From positions 163,524-192,564 of the forward strand of contig BFEA01000740.1 in assembly GCA_003427395.1 (NCBI GenBank): a stretch of DNA of 29,041 bases, in the 5' to 3' direction. The notes below the pieces were generated by a model. That model did no database searches and had not been told where the DNA came from. It saw nothing but the letters and a program-made list of their open reading frames with translations. The position numbers and the translations under genes were made by a program. This DNA is from Chara braunii (Eukaryota > Streptophyta > Charophyceae > Charales > Characeae). This document shows, in pieces, positions 1 to 9,485 of the stretch (positions are counted from its first letter, which is position 1; each line of letters starts with the position of its first letter).

Positions 1-70
1 CCAGAATACCGTCATTGCACGGACCTGTCCTTGTGCCTAAGTTCCAAGACTGCCACTTTCAGGCGGCACA

Positions 71-898
71 CTACTTGTGGCCGCCTGACACCGTCTCGGG
101 ATCCTCCTCCATGCCTTCCATGCGATCTGCCTCTTCTCCCAGGGTTTCCCACTCAGATTCCTCTTCTTCCGCTTCGTCGTCTTCTTCGTCGCCTTCTTCT
201 TCTTCGTCGTCGTCGCTTTGCTCTCCCTCAGTGTGCTCGCTGTAACTTCCCTCTTCCGGGGTTTCTTCTTCTTCTTCGCCTTCCTCCTCGCCCTCTTCCT
301 CCTCTTCTTCTAGCGCTATCTCTTCGTCTTCGGAGGCAGTTCGAGGCTGAAAGAAGGCGAGGTCGATTATCCCCCGGGGATCCAAGTATGGTTGTTGCGA
401 TGGCGGGTTGTTGTTGCCCTCCAACTTCTCGAGGCAAGCCGACCACTGCAGGTAGGGTGTCAAAGCCTGTGAAAAGACGTCCGGGACCGGGCTCTCGTCG
501 CTCTGCGAGATGATGTCAAGAGGGAGATCGTCAACCAGCTGTGCGAGGGGAATCGTGAGTTCCTGAATGATCTGCTACCGATAGCCGGGACACACCGATC
601 CGAATAGAAATCCGAGAAGGTCTCCTTCCGCCTCCGTCCTCCACGCTTGGATAATTAACAACTCCATGTATGAGACCCAAGCGCGGTGCTCTACATCCCT
701 CGTCCACGTCAGCTGCACTCCGACCAGACACACTGAAAGATGGACGAAATGTTCGCACCACCATTCCCACTGTCTTCGATCGAGAAGTGGAACGACAAGT
801 GGTTCTAGACGACAGGAGAGATGGGGGCAAAGGTCAGACTGCCAAAAGGTAGGGAAGAGAGAGGGGAGAGCGAAGGTAGAGAGTCGGGATCGGTTCAT
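71..898 (-). pseudogene. ORF5: conserved protein with acidic tail (one stop)
   Basis: Starting at ATG 898, this frame gives 275 residues to TAG 73-71, with one internal TAG at 577-575. I recognise no family. The first 190 residues match copy 2: MNRSRLSTF, PTFWQS, ELLIIQAWRT followed by an EG.LLG.LFG block, and LAQLVDDLPLDI are shared. After about residue 195 comes a long Glu/Asp-rich, low-complexity tail. Its antisense appears as Ser-rich frames on the plus strand, which are artefacts. The acidic tail suggests a binding or scaffold role, but this is inference. The downstream end differs from copy 2, where the frame runs further. Confidence 0.68.
895..898 (-). promoter_or_regulatory. ATGA overlap, ORF4 stop / ORF5 start
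   Basis: In minus-strand CAATGAACCG, CAA-TGA ends ORF4 and ATG-AAC starts ORF5. The same ten bases occur in copy 2 around 26004-26007. Confidence 0.8.
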
Positions 899-1377
899 TG
901 GGGACGGTGGAAAGGGACGAGCTCAGGAAGCACCACCGCGGGCTCGTGTCGAGACGTCCGGAGTCCTCCGATGTCGATGTCATCCACGGGGACAAGATTA
1001 TCGCCGCGGTGCGTAAGCCACTGATTCCATTCTGCTGCCAGTTGATGTCCCCACTCCCTTAGTGACGTCCGGATGGGCGTATGTCGCAGAGGGCTGATTG
1101 CGCTGATGTTACCGCTGAAGACGACAGCGGTGGATACATGGCTAATTCCTGATGCTGACAACCGTCGAACCGCCGTCGCCTCTGCCAGTACGATCGTTTG
1201 ATGATGGTCGGTGAATCTGAACTCTGTCGTTGCGTGTACCCCGGTAGTGCTGAAGAACTGCGCGAGCCGTAGGAGGTCCAGACTGAATCGCGGATGATGA
1301 ACTTGTTGAATTGCCGAGATGTCGCCACGTGGCGCCAACATGTGATCGTCGAGAGCCCGCTCAGTGAGAAAACTCAT
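895..1377 (-). CDS. ORF4: conserved retrotransposon protein of unknown function (160 aa)
   Basis: This is an uninterrupted 160-residue ORF from ATG 1377 to TGA 897-895. I do not recognise its family. It begins MSFLTERALDDH; a conserved central block contains DLLRLAQFFSTTGVHATTEF, and the C-terminus ends LPELVPFHRPQ. Copy 2 carries the same protein (DLLRFAAFFSTTIVHAATEF; LPELLPFEQPQ) at 26004-26482, so the ORF has been under protein-level constraint. There is no clear signal peptide, membrane helix or zinc motif. The start was chosen because the ATG overlaps the integrase stop in both copies; the frame is open further upstream, but that region overlaps integrase. It sits where envelope or accessory genes occur in some LTR elements, though nothing here looks like an envelope protein. 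Confidence 0.75.
   Translation of the reverse strand: MSFLTERALDDHMLAPRGDISAIQQVHHPRFSLDLLRLAQFFSTTGVHATTEFRFTDHHQTIVLAEATAVRRLSASGISHVSTAVVFSGNISAISPLRHTPIRTSLREWGHQLAAEWNQWLTHRGDNLVPVDDIDIGGLRTSRHEPAVVLPELVPFHRPQ
1374..1377 (-). promoter_or_regulatory. ATGA overlap, ORF3 stop / ORF4 start
   Basis: In minus-strand CATCGCCATGAGTTTT, CCA-TGA ends integrase and ATG-AGT starts ORF4. Copy 2 keeps exactly this 16-base context at 26479-26482. Confidence 0.8.
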
Positions 1378-3088
1378 GGCGATGGCGATGAGGACGGAGT
1401 AACGAAAGCAGGAGGGGACGAGAGCGATAAGGAATCGTCTTCCTCTTCCGTAGCGAAGGAGGGAGCAGACACGGCTGGAGATGGAGAGGAAGGGAGAGGA
1501 CGTAGATCGGACATGTGGCACACGATCGGTCGAGCCGATAGACTTCCCAAGACCTCCGGCACGAGGCCCACGTTGTTCACCCCGTTCAGGCCTAGTTCGA
1601 TCACATGAAATCGCCCGAAGAATCGTGGCGCTATCTTCCCTTGGCGAGCACATTTCCTCACCTGCACCAGGTCCCCTAATTTATACTGGGGCTGTGGTCC
1701 TGCGTTCCCATTTCGGGCCTCGTAGCTATGGACCTGTCGGTCGTGGGCCAACTCAATCATTTTCTGGCGTTTTCGGGCTAATCGGGGAAGGGACGTTCCA
1801 TCAGCTCCATGTGTCGCTTGGCCTTGTCCCAAACCGTGGCCCTTGTGGGCCGTCGGTTCAATAAAGATTCGTCGGGGAGGCTCGGTATCAAGACACAAGC
1901 TACGCTATTGGTTCGTAATTGGAAGGGGCTAAGGCCTGTCGATTCGTGAGGCGTTCCCCGATGGACCGCCAAGATGTGATCTACGATATCGGGCCAGGGC
2001 CTCGGATCCCGTGCCGCAATGTTTCGTCGTAGTGCTGTCTTTATCACTCGATTTGCGTTTTCTACCAGGCCGTTAGATTGTGACATGTGGGGCGCAGTGT
2101 TCCGAATAGCGACGCCATGTACGGCTTGATTCCTTAAAACTTCCCCTCTGAATTCTACCCCATTGTCGGTCAGGATTTCCTCCGTGTCCTAGTGCATCCC
2201 TGGAAACCGGTTGACGTATCGCGCAATTTCAGCAGCTTGTTGCGTACGACACGAATATGCCTCGATCCATTTCGAAAAGTGGTCTACGAATACTAGTAGG
2301 ATTGAATACTCGCAGCTATTAGGTCCAGGGGGCACCACAATATCGGTAGTATCCATGCTAACCCTCTGAAACGTTCATTCGACTACCGTCGGTAATATCG
2401 ATCTCGGCGGCTGGATCGGCGCGTTGTCAGCAGCACAGACCTGGCAATTTACGATGATGAATTTCACATCATCATGAATATTGGACCAATACCACTCGTT
2501 CTTGTCGATTGCCGCTTCGGTGATCCGCACGGCAAAATGGGTTGTCGTTTCCTCGTGCACCGTCTTAACCTAGTCATACCTCATGAACGGGTGCGACACT
2601 ACCATCCAAATCCCGCTACCATCCGTCTTCCGTCTTTCTAACCGGCCCTCGTTCCAACGATAATCCCGAGCTCTATCATTGGCTCTCCTCTGGTCTTCCT
2701 TAGTGAAGTCCTGGAGGGGGTTTCTTACCAAGGTGACAATTAAAGCGATGTTCGTCCATACCTCGACCCTTCTAAACTTCCGGGTCTTTTCCAACCCTTC
2801 CGACGTGGCATCGAGAAATCGAGCTTCAGTCGGGATCTTATCAGTTCGACACAAGGGACACAACCAAGGCTTATCGCCATTTCAGTACTGGATGCACGAG
2901 CCATAGGCTCATGCGACACACTGTCGACAATCTACCCATTCCGCATACCCTTCCCCACTAGGACGCATTGAGGTCGAGTAGATACGTGAGATCGCTTCAA
3001 AAAAATAACAAAATTTGTCGGGCAGGGAGAGAAAAGATGAAGATGAGAGGGGAGAGAGAGGAGTTGTAGGATTACCTCTGTCACCCAT
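1374..3088 (-). pseudogene. ORF3: PHD finger-integrase (broken)
   Basis: This enzyme inserts the cDNA into chromosomes. ORF3 is separate from RT. It begins with a finger that in copy 2 is a full C4HC3 PHD motif; here the second Cys is Phe and the His is Tyr. Then come a charged linker, the H2C2 zinc site (NCQVCAAD) and the DDE core with all three catalytic positions still readable: SMDTTDI, LTDNGVEF and SNGLVENAN. The C-terminal SH3-like block reads YKLGDLVQVRK and APRFFGRFHVIE, followed by HMSDLRPL and a Ser/Pro-rich acidic tail. Stops at 2911-2909, 2884-2882, 2572-2570, 2377-2375 and 2191-2189, and a frame change near 1780-1890, break it. No chromodomain is seen. The end (TGA 1376-1374) overlaps the ORF4 start. 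Confidence 0.88.
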
Positions 3089-3094
3089 TGCCAA

Positions 3095-3098
3095 TCAT
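3095..3098 (-). promoter_or_regulatory. ATGA at ORF2/ORF3 boundary (shifted by a nearby indel)
   Basis: Minus-strand ATGATTG lies exactly where copy 2 has GTGATTG, in which TGA ends the RT-RNase H frame and the overlapping codon starts the integrase frame. Copy 1 lacks 8 bases just downstream relative to copy 2, so the two frames are now out of register here. A second ATG (3088-3086) is in the integrase frame, overlapping TGA 3083-3081. Confidence 0.55.
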
Positions 3099-5040
3099 TT
3101 GCTTCTTGCTACGTGGAAGGACTGCCACCTGTCCGTATTTGGGTCTGTTCGCTGACTCCGGTTCCTTCCACGGAATGATTTATTCGCCCTTTGGCACCTT
3201 AGCGGGGCGATGCAGACGTGTCAACCCATCCGCGTTGTCGTGCCTCTCTGTCTTTCGATGGATGATGTTGAAATCGTATTCTTGTAGGCGCACAACCCAG
3301 CGTCCAATCATGACCGTGTAATTAGTTAGCTTCTTGAGAGCCAATAATGGCTCATGATCGGTTACAAGGAGGAACTTCTGTCCATACAAGTACGGATGGA
3401 AGTGCTGAATTCCCCAGACTACAGCATAGCATTCTCCTTGTGGGGTTGAGTCGTTCCTTCGTTCGTCTGGCACCGTATGAGACGCGTACTCGATGACGTG
3501 CTCTCGACCGTCAGTCCCTTTCTACGCTAAAATATCGGAAATCGCCTCTGGCTGCCAGTCTGTGATGAGAATGAACTGCTTCGTAGGGTCCGACCGGATC
3601 AAAATAGGTGTTGTTGCCAGAGCGCCTTTGAGGTGGCGAAGGCCCGTTCGCACTCGGCGTCCCGACTGAGGGGCTGGTCCTTTCGTAGCAGATTCGTCAG
3701 AGGTCGCATAATCGCAGCGAAGCCTTTGATAAAACGACGGTAGTACGATGCCAGTCCCAGGAAAGCTCGAACCTGCGTCACTGACGTGGGGTCAGGAGCA
3801 TCTTTCACCACTGCGACTTTTTTCGAATCTGGTCGCAGTCCTCCGCGTGTCACCACGTACCCTAAGAACAAGATTTCCGAGAGGAAAAACTTGCTCTTTT
3901 CGAGTGTCATCTTGAACTCTGCGTCTCTCAGAGCTCCCAGCGTCCACTCGATGTATTGTGCATGCTCATGATAGGTCTCCGAGTAGACGAGGATATCGTC
4001 CATGTACATGATGATGCAAAAGTTGATCATCCCCTGAGTGAGCCGCGTCTTGTTGACGAAGTTATGAAATGTCACGTTCATCGCCCGCTGAAACGGGGCA
4101 GGCGCTTTGCAAATACCCATCGGACACCGGACCCACTGCCACATGCCTTCAAACAATACAAAGGCCGTTTTCGAAAATTTCGGTCGATCTTCCTCCTTAA
4201 CCAGAATGTGATGGAAGTCGTGACGAATATCAAATTTACTAAAATAATTAGCACAACCAATCGCATCCAGCAAATCGTCAATCCTGGGAAGGGGGTACAC
4301 ATCTTTAATCGTAATGTCATTCAGCTTGCGATAATCAATGCATATGAGAATCGATCCATTCTTTTTTGACACTAATACTACTGGGAATGACCATGGTCCG
4401 GTGGCGGGTTCGATCCAACCGTTAACTTCAAGTTCTCGAATCCGCTCAAGGGTCGTTTTCCGTTCTACCAAGGAGTATCTGTAAGGCTTACAGTGGATCG
4501 GGGGATGGTTTCCAGTTTGAATTTCATGTTGTATGACCAACGACAGTCCAATGCCTGTGTCCGTCAGACTAATCGCTCATTTGTATTCTTTTATAATTTA
4601 CGGGATTAAATGATGGATTTCATCAAATACGTATTGGGGCACGTGCAACTCGTACAGCTCATTCCATATCCGTACATCGATGTGTTTCATACTTACCCGT
4701 TTAGCGCTTTCGGGTGGGGGCACGAAAATAAACGAATTATCCGAACGCCAGGAGAATACCGTGACCATCATCTGGGCATCCTGCTCCCGGATGGCCTCGT
4801 CTTCTTCCGGTGTTATTCCGTCTCGAATGTCCTGCCAAGGTACTGGTTTAGTTGCAATTTTAATTCCGAGTCTAGTTTCAAGGCGATCAGGGGGTTCCAA
4901 AGAATTGGTCTCCGCCCCTAAGCGTATCAATTGTATCTCTTTCGCAGACGTCAAAAGAGATCGTGGGAGATTTGTGATATCACAATAGTGTCTTTTCAAC
5001 TCTTTTGTAATTGTATCGTGCGAGTAGAGGGGAGATACCT

Positions 5041-5044
5041 TCAT
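5041..5044 (-). promoter_or_regulatory. ATGA overlap, ORF1 stop / ORF2 start
   Basis: Reading CGATGAAGG on the minus strand, CGA-TGA closes gag-protease and ATG-AAG opens the RT ORF, a 4-base overlap into the -1 frame. I see no obvious slippery heptamer just upstream. This is one of four such boundaries in copy 1. Confidence 0.75.
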
Positions 5045-6901
5045 CGAGGGGTTTCAAAGGAATCGACCATCCTCGAAATCTGTATGAGGGGTTCACCCAT
5101 AATCATAGCTTGCGTTCTTTGTAGACTCTGATTAGTCAGGCTTAGCGATTTTGTGTTCGCTCGTTGCATAGGGTAATAGATACGTTGTTGTGCCATCTCC
5201 AGGATCACCGGATCATCCTCATCACTGCTGTCCGTATCCTTTGACGGTTGCCCGTCATCTGCGGAATTATCCCAGGTGATCACACGGAGGGTTTTCGCCA
5301 TCAGGGGGGAAACTCGCGAAGTCACGGTAGTGGTGGTACGAAGGGTCAACCTCATCGGTACAACATAAGGTTTTCCTCCTGTACTTCGGAGGACAATTGA
5401 TCGTTTTTCGAAATCCAGATGGGCTCGCAAGGCCACAAGAGCGGGAGGGCCAAAAATGACGTCGTAAGTATTCACGTCTAAGACTATGACATCTCTCAAA
5501 GCATATACCTTCCCTAATCGAAAAGCAACATTGGTCATTCGTCGCACAGTTTTAGTCTTCTCCTCATCTGCTGAAACGAGTTGATCTTTTTCCGTAAGCA
5601 TGATTAGATCATTCTTCCTTCCTGCTCTTTCAACTACTCGTAGCGAGATAGCCAAAACAGCGGTTCCCGAATCGATAATGACATTATATGGGATTCCCCA
5701 TATCTCGATATCACATTCGGCGGATTCCCATGGGATCGGCTTAATCCGTAGGAAGTGATCATCTTTCTGGATTAATCCTAATCGTATCGGGTCTCAAGTT
5801 CCTGCTGCATTTTCATCTGGCGTGGGACTTTTCGCTTTTGTGCTCGCTGTTCGGGCAAGGGCGAATTGTTTTCGATTCGCTTTGCAGTGTTGCAACATTC
5901 GTTTATTGGTTTGTTCCGATATCGAAAGCAGATGACCGATCGGAAGGGGAATCCGATGGTCCAAGGCTCGAACAATGTTTAGAACATCGATTTCCCCTGT
6001 GACCAAGGTGGGTCCTCCCGACTCCATTTTTCCTGGAGAAGGCCGCCACTCCGCCACTTCTCTCTGTTCTGGCGCGGGTCTAATCGTTCCAATCATCCCA
6101 AGCCCTGGGTAGCCAAGCGTTACATACTGATCCAACGAAATTAGTTCAGCAGCTTCCTCCATCGTAGCTAATGTGTTTTCGCCTCCTTCTATTTATTCCA
6201 TCAATGCCCCTACTCATCCGGGTCCGTTGGCGACCGGGGCCGCTGCTACCGGTGCGGCTCCGACTCGTTGCTGCGGGGGTCGATGAGGGCAATCTCGGGC
6301 TATATGCCCCGGTTGGTGACACGTGTAATAGACGTTCAGGTTGTCAGGGATCCCTGAGGGAAGGGGTGTCGGAGTTAATCCGTGTTGAATCGGGGCGGCA
6401 CGCACCGCTATTGGACGCATCGACCTCATCATTGTCTCTATTCGAGCGTTGTGTAACTTGTGTTCCCGGTGTTCCTTTTTGCTTTCCTGAATCAGAGTAA
6501 CCAATGTCTTGGTTAGTTCTAATAGAGCGGAAGACTCATTCGGTCCTGCGGGGGTTTCGAAAGGCGATGGGGGTGCTGTCATTACGCCCGGGCACGTTCG
6601 AAATCACACTTGGGACCGGTCGTTGGGACTAATCTGTTCTAGATAGGTGACAGGGCCCGACACAAACCCCATATTTTCAAATTTGTTCTACAGTGCTGCC
6701 AACTCCGGCTTAGCCCTGTGCCTTGTTGTCATCATACTGCTGAGCCCGGAGCGTGGCTAGCCATGCTCCAGCGAGGTGATGAGCAGGGTTGAATAGATAA
6801 AGATCGGGTGGTGTCATGGGAGCCCGTGCTCGTGGTACGGGTTGATTAGGATTCTGTTGGGGATTTGGGTTTTGTTGGGGGTTCTGCTGATTAGCATTCA
6901 T
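5041..6901 (-). pseudogene. ORF1: gag-protease (broken)
   Basis: Gag builds the particle, and the aspartic protease processes the retroelement proteins. ATG at 6901 opens an Asn/Gln/Pro-rich N-terminus; after a frame change near 6710 one frame runs to TGA 5043-5041. A zinc knuckle lies at 6292-6333 with CHQPGHIARDC visible, but its first cysteine is tyrosine. The block 6162-5794 continues the same frame, and the protease active site DSG is at 5665-5673 in the context NVIIDSGTAVLAIS. In-frame stops occur at about 6685, 6625, 6214, 6190 and 5794, several of them compatible with CGA-to-TGA change. The final TGA overlaps the ATG of ORF2 as ATGA. Gag is short and poorly conserved, so its N-terminal limits are less certain than the protease. 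Confidence 0.8.
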
Positions 6902-7034
6902 ATTGATCGTCCGTCGAGCCGCAGACCGGTTTTGGGCGACGACGGGATCACGTCGGTGCGCGTTCCGGGGTCGAGGTCGTCCCCTGTTAGCCAGATCGCC
7001 CAGCTATGAGTCCTAGAACCCTGCCACATGTCGG

Positions 7035-7046
7035 GCTCTGATACCA
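7035..7046 (-). other. Primer-binding site for initiator tRNA-Met
   Basis: Minus-strand TGGTATCAGAGC is the classic plant LTR-retrotransposon PBS, complementary to the 3' end of initiator tRNA-Met, where minus-strand DNA synthesis begins. It sits directly against the LTR end and 134 bases upstream of the gag start codon at 6901. This fixes the element's orientation and marks the LTR at 7047-9485 as the 5' LTR. Confidence 0.92.
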
Positions 7047-9485
7047 ACCTCACGCCCAACCCGACTTCCTGATTGGAGTGGGATGTGGGCCTGGAAGTGC
7101 GAAAAGGGGTGTGCCAAAGAGTTTTGGGAAAGTGGGGGTGGAGTGACTGGAGTCCCAGGTCGGAACTGAGATCTCCTGTGGCAAAGTTCCAGGGGCATAG
7201 ATGCAATGGGGCTAAGGGGGCGAGTTTCTTCCGGTCTGTTAGCGTTTGATGTCGTGCAGCATAAGGCAGATGGCATACACGGTGCATTCAAGGCCGTCCA
7301 ATCCGTCTATTTTGGTGGCGGCGGTTCGGGGAGAGGCCTCCCCGGGATGGCTGTGATTCCGATGAGTCGGGCCCTCGGGTGCAGACACGTGGCGTCTGTC
7401 GCCGCACGTTTTGGTTAGGCCCTCTAGCTTCAGGGGCTCGTCGGTTGCCGCGCCGCCGACAATTTCTGCAAGGCGTGCGGGGCCAATACGGGCCGATGGA
7501 ATTCCACGGAAACACTGTGAGTTGGTGATACGGGAGGAGGAGACGGAAGGGAGGGAAACGGGTACTAATAACGACGAAGCTGGGGGATATGAAGTATTGT
7601 GTGTTGTCCGTAGTGGGGAAATCAGGGCACCTAGGATCGCTGGTAGTGGCACAGTGAAACTCCCTGGGGCACAATCGATTCTCGGTTAGGCAAGGGAATT
7701 CCGGGTATCTTTGCCTAATGCATTCTCTCACCCAAGGGTCGAAGTACTCCGAGTCCCAGGAACTCGGCATCTTATCATTGCGGTGTGATGGAATTCTTCT
7801 GCACGCGCCTAACCTGCAAGGGGATTTTCCGATGTGATATTCTGAACTCCTATCCGTTTAGGTGCGTGGGGGAAGGAAAATTCCCGCCTACCCGATATCG
7901 AAGATGTCAAGTCCGTCAAGGGTCGCGAATCGGCGCGCATGGATACGTGTAGGCTGCGCAGATCAGATTGCGCTTACACACATCCCCTCGAGGTATTCGC
8001 TTGTTTCTGGACAAACAACTACCCAATCATTTGATCACTCCGTGATCCCGTACGCAATCGTGTCTGAGCATGCAAGGTGCTATTACACGTCAGGCATCGC
8101 AACAACAATAGTGGCTAAAAAAAAGGATAACCAGCAATGGAAGCAGTATTGATGACTACGCAAAAGTTCCTACTATGCTTATGAGTGTATCAAAAACGAC
8201 AAGCAAAGGCAAGGACCAGACAAAAGAAAAGCAACAGACATGACATTCATTCATCCATTCATTCGACAAAACACACAACAAACGAGATCGAGATCAATCG
8301 CAAAACAAACCAAGATTCAAAAAAAAAAAAAAAAAAACGGGCGAGTCGCCTGAAGCCGAGATCAAAACATATATACAAAGGCAAAGAGGGAGAAAAGACA
8401 AAGAAAACTGCAAATCCACGTCCATCAACCTCAGCTCCCTCTTCCTTTCTCTCTCTCTCTCCGATGCCGACAGTCCGTCGGCACGCACCAACCCACGAAG
8501 TCGTCACCTTACGTAATCCTCTTGCACCCGTCAAGTTCGCCCTCGCGCTACAGTCTGCCGTAGCCCCACGCGTCAACCCCGCGCATTTGGCACCAGCTCG
8601 TCGGGTCGCCCGACTCCCACTTCAACTCACCTCTTACTTCGCTCGTGAGCCGACCCTCACTGATCGCGCTACCCCGAGCTTCCAACAGCTGGTTAAGTGA
8701 GCTATCTAATCGCGCAGCCAGAATTTATAGAGTGCATGCATGCGCGAAGAACACGGAATCGCAAGGACTTAGAAAGGAGATTAGGAGAGGGAGCGCCTAT
8801 GTTCTGCATGGCCAGACCTCGACGTGGGGGACGTAGCCAGTCTCCACACATCGATCCGATCATGCAGGCCGCGGGCTAATTAGGCACAGCAAAAGGGAAA
8901 GGGAGACCGAGAAAGACGAAGCTCAAGAAGAAAGATACGATTATAATGGCGCCCGCCCAAAAATTACAGTTACGTGTACGATTAAGGGCGTCGACTAATA
9001 AGAGTTTCGTTGTAGCCGCAAAAAGAAGCGCGCAAGAAGGACAGCGTGCGGCAAAAGAAATTCTAAATTTCTAAATTCCTAGCTAATGCAAAAAGAAGCA
9101 CAAATTCCGAAAAGAAAATCCGAAGTTCCGAGAGCCGTCAAGGGTTGGACAAGATTCGAAAAAGAAATTCAAAAAGAACGAAGCAAAATTTCTGCGCGAC
9201 CTCCGCGCCTAAAAAACCGACAATAGAACATGAAAGAAGTGACGTCAACCATTATTAATCGCGCCTTGTCGGCGCCAGCCACTCAATCGGCCATCTCGGG
9301 ACTTGCCCGGCCCTGAACCCAGCCATCCGAAAAGAAACGACGAAAGAGAAAAGACGAAAAAGCGAGGACACCCATGCAATTTCCCTTTGATCCCGATCTC
9401 CTTTAATTGGCCCAACCTTCCCATCTTAGGACCCCTCATTGTCCTCACGCAGAAAATCGCGCGGAACAGAAATTGGTTCGTCACA
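7047..9485 (-). repeat. 5' LTR of copy 1 (about 2.44 kb)
   Basis: The boundaries were inferred from similarity to 21772-24270 and from the adjacent PBS. On the minus strand the LTR starts TGTGACGAACC (9485 downward) and its similarity to the other LTR runs to GGCGTGAGGT at 7047. The copy-2 LTR continues with about 12 more bases ending CGTCACA, which are missing here, so the PBS abuts a slightly shortened LTR end. Similarity between the two LTRs is patchy: strong near both ends, around the 7490-7690 block, and around the promoter block near 8450-8880. An A19 run (8319-8337) and a CT repeat lie inside. Small open frames within it are not conserved and I do not call genes. Confidence 0.8.
8722..8743 (-). 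promoter_or_regulatory. Candidate LTR promoter: CATGCATG (RY) box plus TATA box
   Basis: Minus-strand GCATGCATGC (8743-8734) is followed by CTATAAATT (8730-8722). The other LTR keeps the same pair at 23525-23508 while flanking bases differ. CATGCATG is the plant RY motif bound by B3-domain regulators, and TATAAA suits RNA polymerase II. Transcription would start about 30 bases downstream, near 8695, giving a very long (about 1.6 kb) transcribed LTR part. Promoter function is inferred. Confidence 0.45.

Larger units (their letters stand above)
3095..5044 (-). pseudogene. ORF2: reverse transcriptase-RNase H (broken)
   Basis: This is the DNA polymerase and RNA-degrading part of the element. From ATG 5044 a 160-residue N-terminal region leads into the RT: the IDYRKLND block, FSKFD with the first catalytic Asp, and YMDDILVYS at 3995-4006 with the catalytic Asp pair, then FLGYVV and the FLGLASYYRRFI block. 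RNase H follows (ILITDWQPEAI, GECYAVVWGIQ, VTDHEPLLALKKL, DGLTRLHRP). Breaks are TAA and TGA near 4598 and 4562, a one-base shift near 3625, TAG 3524-3522 (copy 2 has CAG here) and TAA 3182-3180 (copy 2 has GAG). The frame then reads YGQVAVLPRSKK to the ATGA at 3098-3095. In this copy the frame actually runs on to TGA 3083-3081 because of a small deletion relative to copy 2. Confidence 0.92.
1..9485 (-). mobile_element. Ty3/gypsy-like LTR retrotransposon, copy 1 (3' end off window)
   Basis: In minus-strand order this copy has a 2.4-kb LTR, an initiator-Met-tRNA primer-binding site, gag with a zinc knuckle, an aspartic protease (DSG), RT (YMDD), RNase H, PHD finger, H2C2-DDE integrase, and two extra ORFs. 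The order RT-RNase H-integrase places it in Ty3/gypsy (Metaviridae-type) rather than Copia. Stop codons and a few one-base indels interrupt ORFs 1, 2, 3 and 5, so it is a relic. The window starts just after ORF5, so the 3' LTR, any ORF6 and the target-site duplication cannot be seen. A related but clearly different copy lies at 21772-28736 in the same orientation. Confidence 0.93.

Noticed and set aside
15-513. Ser-rich and Arg/Leu-rich plus-strand frames
   Set aside because: They are the antisense of the acidic GAA/GAG-rich tail of ORF5 and are not conserved as proteins.
7288-7770. 160-aa minus-strand frame inside the 5' LTR (a similar stretch at 21981-22685)
   Set aside because: The amino-acid likeness follows from nucleotide similarity of the LTRs; lengths and frames differ and it lies in LTR DNA.
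8185-8700. 171-aa plus-strand frame
   Set aside because: It crosses the A19 run inside the LTR, is Lys-rich low complexity, and has no counterpart in the other LTR.
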